From Chenopodium formosanum (lineage: Eukaryota > Streptophyta > Magnoliopsida > Caryophyllales > Amaranthaceae): 64,000 nucleotides of DNA. Positions within the stretch are counted from its first letter, which is position 1. Every line of letters starts with the position of its first letter. Below are positions 55,506-64,000 of this stretch, piece by piece. The DNA lies in NCBI GenBank assembly GCA_024500155.1, contig CM044879.1, forward strand, positions 1,813,501 to 1,877,500. Direction: 5' to 3'. The notes under the pieces were generated by a model, which saw only the letters and a program-made list of their open reading frames with translations, was not told the origin of the DNA and searched no databases. Position numbers and translations under genes: made by a program.

Positions 55506-56630
55506 GGAAAATTTGTCAAAAATAACACCACCTTTGGGCGGTCTTCCAAGAATAGAACGACCTTTGGATTATTTCAAAATAACACCACCTTTGACTCATA
55601 TCTTTCGTATATAGAACGTGACATGTTAGTAACCTGTTTAATAGGTTACCTAGGACACGTGTCAAACTGTCAGTGGTCAAATTTTTTTTTTTTTTTAAAA
55701 AAAACGTTAAATCTAAAAAAAACCTTAAAAATAAAAAAAGAAAACCCCCTACCCAACCCCACTAGCCCAACCACCACTCCTCCTCCACTACCCGGTCCCC
55801 TTACCCCCACCGACGTCATCTCACCCCTTCCTCGCCATTGTCAGGCCTCCCCCCGACCCCTTTCTCGGCGTCCTACTAGCACCCCTTTTCCTTCACTCAA
55901 GCTCTCTCTTTTCGCATTGGTAAGTGTTTGATTGGGTTTCGAGGGTAGCTCGGCACGCCGTTTTACGGTGATAGCGATGAAGGGCGGTGATTTCACGGCG
56001 GATTCGAAGGTGATGGGTGTGAAATTGTTAGCTTCCGGGGAGTTTGTGGTGGATGTGGAGGTTCGTAGGGGCTGAATCAGGATCGGGGAAGGGAGCTTTC
56101 AGGTGGCCGGGATGGTCTGGTGAGGGGTGGTGGTTCCCGACAAAGGAGACGGCCGGCGGGGTGGCGATGAAATGGGAAATGGGTCTGGCTGGGCGGCTGC
56201 TGGTGGAGATGAGGTTTTTCGAGGAGAGGGAGGGGGGTTTTAGGGTGGGGGAAGGTAGTTGAGGGGAGGGGCTAGTTAGGATGGGGTACCGCCGGCATCA
56301 GGTAAGTGATTTTGGCCGCCGGTGGTCGTGGTGGGGTTGCTTTTGGTGAGGGTGGGGTTTTTTTTTTATTTCAGTTTATTTTTTTAAAAAAAAAATTTTA
56401 AGTTTTGTTTTTTAAAATCATTATTATTAAAAAAAATATTAAAATAAAATACTTTTTTTTAACCAATCACACATGGACACATGTCAAATATAACATGTAA
56501 AACAGGTTACAGGTTTTTTGTTCTATTTTTGGCAGATGTGCATCAAAGGTCGTTTTATTTTAAAATAATCAAAGCCCGTTCTATTTTTGGAAGACCAATG
56601 AAAGGTGGTATTATTTTTCACAAATTTTCC
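55506..56630. mobile_element. Mutator-like element, copy A'
   Basis: Identical in layout to 13715-14839, with the same TTAAATAAT duplication at 55497-55505 and 56631-56639. It was therefore carried along by the large duplication, not inserted anew. Confidence 0.9.
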
Positions 56631-57545
56631 TTAAATAATTTTGTTGCATTATTTTTTTTTTTTTTTTGAAATAAAATTGATGTTTGATGCATTATTATAA
56701 ATTGAATGCCATGTTTTTTTTTTTGTTTGCTTTTTTTTTTTTTTTTAACCTTTTATATCTTTGTAATACGAAGTATATGGTATTTTAGGAATTTTTTTAT
56801 TTATTTATTTTTTTCTTTTATATATTTTTTTTTGGATACTCAAAATACTCATCATAATATAATATATGTATTGGTGTTCACATGCACCACATACAAGTAT
56901 ATAATTAATAATCCATTCGTAGATTGTGGCTAACCCTTCAATAATCCGTCTTAATTATTATTTTAGTGTATATAAAAATTAATAAAGTTGATTAGCCGTT
57001 GGCCCGTGGTTGCATGCATTAGGAGAAATATGTATTTATCCATATATATATAATTAATTCGTGTTTGAAGGAGTAAAACTATCCCCAATTATGGGTCCTA
57101 AACTATAGTCAAAAGCTCAAAACTCTTTTTGCTCCCTCTTACGAATGTTGTCTTGCATAAACAGTCAAAATCTTCAAACCTTTTATTTTTTGTTTTTCCT
57201 CTCTTCAATCTTATTTCTTGTCAAAATTTCCTAAAATGCGACCATCACTTGGAAAATATTGTTGAATTTTCATTCAAGAAATCAAAATGCTCAAAATTAA
57301 AGTAATTATTAATGGACCAACATTCTTGTATCTATGTCTATATATACTTGATATATGCAAACATCCACATAATTAATTCATACGTAAAATCATCATATCC
57401 TCAATAGACAACAAACTCACAAAACCAAATTGAAATTGTACAACTTAACTTTTGAAAAGGTGCAAATAAAGTACAAACTAGTACCACATTTAGAAAGAAA
57501 AAAAAAAAAATCCCCCCCTTGAAAAGAAACACTAGCTAATTAGCC

Positions 57546-58330
57546 ATGCAACGCTCAATGATATCAAAAAGCCTAGCCTCCTCAACTCAAATCCTCCGTC
57601 CCTTAATTCGCGGTATTCCTCCATCAAACCCTAAACCACCCTGTGATATATTCATCAACCACCGAGGGGTTGACACGAAGAGGACAATAGCCGGTCTTCT
57701 GTATCAACATCTCTCAGGTCTTGGGTACCATCCTTTCTTAGATAGCAAGAGTATGAAACCCGGGGATAACCTATTTGAAAAGATTGACCCGGCAATCAAG
57801 ATTTGTAGGGTTGGGGTTGCGGTTTTTTCCCCACGTTATTGTGAATCATACTTTTGTTTGCATGAACTTGCCTTAATGATGGAGTGCAAGAAGAAGGTGG
57901 TGCCCATATTTTGTGATGTGAAGCCGTCGGAGCTTCGAGTTAAGGATAATGGTAATTGTTCTACCAAGCAACTTGAGAGGTTTCATAGAAGTGTTGAAGA
58001 TGCTAAAAACATTGTTGGTCTAACATTTGATACCTCAAATGGGTAAGCTATATTATTTTTTCTACATCTTTATTAGTTATTGAGTATATTATAATAAAAA
58101 TGAACCAAATTATTCAAGTGTAATAAATTGTGTAGACTAGTAATTCAAATAATAGAAATCTAACAATAGTTATGTTTGTCGTGTTTTTTTGCAGAGACTG
58201 GTCAGAATTTTTGACAAATGCAACTGAAACAATTCTTGGAAATTTGGTTGAAGCTGAAGAAGATGAGAAGTACTTAAAACATAATATTACCAATTATTAT
58301 GAAGGAAATTTGGCCGAGAATTCTAACTAA
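57546..58330 (+). CDS. TIR-only protein, probable NAD-consuming enzyme, copy A'
   Basis: Exons 57546-58042 and 58195-58330 encode the same 210 residues as the gene at 15755-16539, including E107 in CLHEL. The upstream region with its TATA-like site (57337-57347), the intron and the downstream region are also the same, so both copies should be expressed alike if both are real. No difference in coding sequence was found by eye. Confidence 0.9.
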
Positions 58331-59370
58331 TTAAATCAAAATCATTCTTTTATTCTTTCTAAAACTTTTCTTCACTTTTATTTTTCTTTGAGCATTGAAA
58401 AAATTCCTATATTTGTTGATTAATTTTGACATTATTAATAACGATTATGTCAAAATTTCTTTATTTCTTTGTAAATGTACTTTGTAAAGCTAACTCAAAT
58501 TTTCAATTTTTAAAAATTAGTTAGGTTGATTTACTTCCAAAAGGACAAATACTTGTACTATATTGTTATTGCGGCTACTTTTGTTTGACGTTCTTGTAAT
58601 TATCATAAACACTACTACAGTAGACTACTTTTTTTGTGTTTATGATCACTTAGATTCATCAAAATTTTATTTTATTTTATTTATTTATTTATTTTATTTC
58701 ATTTGATTGGCTCATGTGCCTCATTACTTGTAAATTGTAATAATGCGAAGATGTAAATGAAAATTGTGAGATTTGTATTGAGAATAATTGTATAATTCGA
58801 TTTGTCGTAATTAAAGTTTTCTTTTAATAATGTAATATTACATTATCTCCTCTATTATGATATGAGTAACACGATCACGAAATTCCGAATATTGAAGTTG
58901 TGGATATATTGGTGTATGCAAGTACGATATTAGTTAACTATTTCGATGATCTAATTGTTATGATGTTTTGTAGTAAATTTTTTTACTGATTATGTATTTT
59001 TTTTCTTTGTAAAATTAGCAATAACTTGATTCTTTATAAATGGTATGTAGTACTAAACAACAAAATGAAGAGAAAATTTTATTCGACACCATTACTATGA
59101 TGGGCCAAGGTCTATAAGTTCATTATTCATTCTAAATTGGTGTTATATTGAAGTAGTCACCTCTAAAAATCTTAATATTTCATAGGGTTACTTAATTAGT
59201 ATTAAGAGTTTTTTATTTTCAAACAAAAAGTTTCAAGTATTTGCCTTTGAAAGTCAATAAAAATAGTCAATGTACAATAGTTGTAACTAAGTTATGATGA
59301 GCAGGTTTTTTTTTATTTTTTAAATTTTTTTTTTTTTTTTTTTGTGTTAAGGGTCAATAATAAGTCATGC

Positions 59371-59372
<2 letters not shown>

Positions 59373-59445
<73 letters not shown>
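59373..59445. repeat. (AT)n microsatellite, left of F element, copy A'
   Basis: The AT run is 6 bp shorter than its partner at 17582. Confidence 0.97.
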
Positions 59446-60240
<795 letters not shown>

Positions 60241-60709
60241 TTAGTTGTCATTATTAATGTGAAATGCCACATTAGCTCAAATAATTTTCTTACTTGATAT
60301 TATACATACCTAAACACTTCAAACAAACAATTTCTAGTTGTACATCCATTGCTATTTTTTTGCTCATTTAGCTGAATCATTTGTTTATTTTCAGAGCTAA
60401 ATATGACGAAAACTTATCTAAGCTAATATAGTAACGTGACATTTCAGATTAGTCACAATACAAAGACACCTTATTAAAACTGAAAATTTTAACACCCCCT
60501 CATGGTTCTCACCTCTATGCTTGTATAACTTAACCTTTTTTTTTATTTTGTTTTTTTTAACAAGGAGCAAGAATAGCACCAATTTTTGGATAATGCATTG
60601 TATATATTTATAAAAAAAAAGGTAAAATCCCACTATATATATACTCCTGTCATTCTCACTAACTTTAGTCTAAACAGTACACCACAACAAATAACTAGGG
60701 TATAGAGCC

Positions 60710-61655
60710 ATGCAACGTTCATTTATCACGTACCAAAGGCCTAGCCTCGGCTAACAAAGTCCTCCGCCTTTCCGACCACCCTTCAACCCAAATACCACTC
60801 TACGACATGTTCATCAACCATCGAGGGATTAATACAAAGAAGACCATCGCTAGTCTTTTGTATCATCATCTCACAGGTCTTGGGTACCACCCCTTTTTGA
60901 TAGCAAGAGCATGAAACCCAGGGATAAGGTCTTTTAAAAAATCGACCCTGCAATCAAGGAATGCAGGGTTGGGGTCGAGATTTTCTCTGAAAATTATTGT
61001 AACTCTTATTTTTGCTTGCATGAACTTGCCTTGATGTTAGAGTGCAAGAAGAGAATTGTGCCCATCTTTTGTGATGTGAAGCCGGAAGCCATACGCACTC
61101 CAAATTATTATTGATAATGGTACTTTACCTAGAAAAGATATTGAAAAGTTTGGTCTAGCTAATGAGGAGGTTAAATTCATTGTTGGGGTATCATATAACA
61201 ATAAGATAAATATTGGGTTAATCTTAAATTTTAAAAAAAAAAATTAATTAATTTATTTAAATTTATGATTCAATAATCTGATCTCATAATAATATAACGT
61301 TGATAAGTAATGTAATTACTTTATGTAGTTTGCGTTCCTTATCAACATTTATAAGAATTTTAATTAATTTTACACTCCATTTATATATAATTTGGAATAT
61401 GTATTTATTTAATTGTTAAAATTAATTAATCCAAAATCACTAATCAATTGTTATGCAATTATGGCATTCAAAAAAAAAAAAAAAAATTGTTATGCAATTA
61501 TGAGCTCCATTGCATGGATTTGGCCGGGCTTATGGCAGAGTCAGCAGAGGCAATTCTTCAAGCATTTCATGAGGATGAAAAAGATATGGAGTGCCTTAAT
61601 TAAGCACAAAATTACCAAATATTATGATGGGAATTCGGTTAAGGCTTCCATCTAA
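60710..61655 (+). pseudogene. Broken TIR-only paralogue, copy A'
   Basis: Same frameshifts and stops as 18897-19842. The shared lesions show the gene was dead before the block was duplicated. Confidence 0.9.
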
Positions 61656-61664
61656 ACAGCCCGT

Positions 61665-61907
61665 CTTGTGTGTGGTCAGCCACACCGTGTGACCACTTAT
61701 AAAATAACAAAGTAACCCATATAAAAATGACCAAGTAACCCCTGTAATACTAATTGAGTAACTCCTATAACACTATTGAGTAACCCCTATAACACTATTG
61801 AGTAACTCTATAGCACTGACGAAGTAACCCCTTTAACACTGATCAAGTATCCCATATTACACTAATAAAGTAACCCTTGCCACACGGTGTGGCCAGCCAC
61901 ATATAAG
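61665..61907. mobile_element. GTGTGGCC-type element, member A duplicate
   Basis: Same as 19852-20094, carried by the block duplication. Confidence 0.7.
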
Positions 61908-64000
61908 ACTTTGGGCCATCTAAATCGTACAAGTTGTAATTTATCGTTGTTAAACTTGTCTTAATTAATGTTTTCTTTTCGCCGTTTATAGGAAAATAAA
62001 TAATAATCCTCTAGTTAGCTTATTAAGTTGGTGTCATTTCGTGTAGAACAATGTTGGCGGGAGTGTTATTACCTTGTGTAGACCTCCCCCGATTGTGTAT
62101 TAATGTCGCTTTGTCTCTTGTTTAATGCATCAAATGTTTTCTCTTTCATTTAAAATCTTTTAGTTGTTAGAATGTTTTAATTTATGGTAATTAATTAATT
62201 AATTTTGTTTTGAAATTCATGAGAAAGAGGACTATATTCCCTTTGAATTGAACTTTGATATAAGCTATTTTAATCTTTATTTGAATAACAAAGAAAGCTT
62301 GACCACATAAAAGCACATATAGACGACAAATTATAACTGTTTCATTGTGAAACTAACTGGCATTAAGTGACCTGGTTAAGCCAGACAACTGAAATTTATA
62401 TACTTGTATATGTTAGACATTCTACCTTTATTTTTTTCATATAAGACAATATACGTATTATTTTAAAATTTTAATTTAACTCCTTTCCACATTTCCTCTT
62501 GTTTTACACGCAATTTGGGGGTGGTAACAATTTCTTCATTAATTGCATTTAGATTGGACTTCCAACAATGAACAGATTAAAGCTAGTCATATAACCCCTC
62601 CTCTTTAAACAAATATACGTATTATTGGGCTTAAAAAATTGTATTTAATTAATTTTTTCATTTAGTTGCATTATTGGTTTCGTTCATCAATAGGTCTCCA
62701 TTCTCTTTAAGATAAATAATAAAGGATTATGATCTTCATAGTGCCTTTATAATTTCATACATGATTAAGTTACTTTGTGGTAAAATCCGTGACCTTAGTT
62801 TATTTTCTACCTTTTAGCCGGCCGATATATACAAAGTTACAAATTATTTAGAGTTGAACTTATTCAACTCAAACTAAACACATTATTAACTGCATAGTAA
62901 CAATGATAAGATGATCGTTAGTATGTACAAACCAATACATGCAACGAATATCATCCGATCCTTTCTATTAAAATTATTTTCTGATTAGTTACTGAAAATT
63001 TCGATAGCGTTCATATTCCTTTATCTATTAATTAATTTGGGAATTGAAGAACATTTATTCAATCCAATTACATGCCTATAGGGGATTCTACCCTAAAATT
63101 AATTGGTGCTAATTAATATATACCAAATTTCTCAAAAAAGAATTATAAAATAAAGCTCGTCTATTTTATACAGTAAGATGATAATACTCCTCTTTTTCTA
63201 ATGTGGAACAATTCATTTAAATAGCAGTATAAAGGGTTTCAATAAAGTTTTTTCAATTAATCATGTATGAAGCGTATATACTTTGTATGTGAAAAAGGAG
63301 CAAAATAAGAGCCAATGTGCCATCAAGATAGAAATTTTTATTTTTTTTTAAAAAAAAAAATCATAACACTCTTACCACTTTATTAAAACAAAAAAAGGTT
63401 ATCGGCATTTTGCCATTACCCCATTATGCATTCCAAATGTGATTCAAAAAGCATGATTAGCAAACAATAGAATTTGTTAGAATTACTTTTCAACACGTGA
63501 CTATTTTGAATGACAATTGGAGAAAACCTTTATACTCGTACTTGTCTGTTGTACATCATAATATAATACAGTCCCTCGGTTTTTATTTATTTGCAACAGA
63601 CTACTTTAGCACAACACACTTTCATGAAAATATTATACGGAGTATTAAATAAAGGTAAACGGATAAATTAATCAAACTTTTACCACCAATAAGAAAAAAA
63701 AGTGATACAGAGTAAGTAACTACGGTTAAAGATTATGGCTTAATTCGTCATTTACCTGGTCTAATCACTTTCTTAGATATATAACATCATCCATTATCTA
63801 TGTATCCCTATGAAACAAAACTCAATTTGAATATCACCCCCTTTTATATCAATCAATCATCAATCATATAAAGTCACATCATTCATCAGCTAAGTTTATA
63901 ATTATGAGAATTATTGGGCTACTTGTTGGTCAAATCACTGAAATTTTCTAGGACTAATGTTCTGAATCTCAAATATTCTCAAGGTCTTCGAAAGTGCAAG
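61908..64000. other. Gene-free end of block A'
   Basis: Matches 20095-22187. No gene is seen. The next features of the unit, if the tandem model holds, would be the possible SINE and the NAC gene beyond the window. Confidence 0.6.

Noticed and set aside
57546..58330. A' TIR gene as an independent paralogue
   Set aside because: The whole 8.8-kb surround, including transposons and a pseudogene's lesions, is duplicated, so it is a block copy rather than a separate gene duplication.

Overview
The window is nuclear DNA of a flowering plant, almost certainly a dicot. Genes are split by GT-AG introns, intergenic DNA is very AT-rich, and the gene families are plant ones: a NAC transcription factor, a TPS-f terpene synthase, a plant TIR-only protein and a CHUP1-like C-terminal domain. 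Many small transposons lie between and inside genes. Frequent TACTCCGTA-type words hint at Caryophyllales, but this is a weak guess.

Layout. 1-8.8 kb: a five-exon CHUP1-like/At4g04980-like gene (3416-5331) and the 3' two exons of an unrecognised two-membrane-segment protein (7660-8793). 8.8-13.4 kb: gene-free, with a LINE endonuclease relic. 13.4-22.2 kb: block A, holding a Mutator-type element with long terminal inverted repeats (TIRs) and a 9-bp target duplication, an intact TIR-only NADase-like gene, an (AT)n/GTTCTAAA-repeat element, a broken TIR paralogue and a small inverted-repeat element. 25.6-27.1 kb: an intact NAC gene of the NAP/NAM group. 27-38 kb: gene-free and rich in repeats, with Stowaway-, Tourist- and hAT-like MITEs, two short Helitrons, a LINE RNase H relic and an array of GAGTAACCCC repeats. 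38.0-46.4 kb: an intact 12-exon diterpene synthase of the geranyllinalool synthase type, 854 residues. 46.4-55.2 kb: a GRF zinc-finger ORF, CACTA ends, a nested hAT-like element and a truncated CACTA element with a coding exon. 55.2-64.0 kb: block A', a direct copy of block A with one substitution seen, one 3-bp indel and changed AT-array lengths.

The key structural point is that A' begins exactly where A begins and is still matching at the last base. The simplest reading is a tandem duplication with a 41,794-bp unit (13408-55201). In that case the NAC and terpene synthase genes should recur past the window end. The alternatives are a dispersed 8.8-kb or longer duplication, or an assembly duplicate of two haplotypes.

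The genes are not an operon and no shared pathway is evident. Functions are plausible for defence (TIR signalling, homoterpene volatiles), senescence or development (NAC) and organelle or cytoskeleton positioning (CHUP1-like), but each is inferred from family membership alone.
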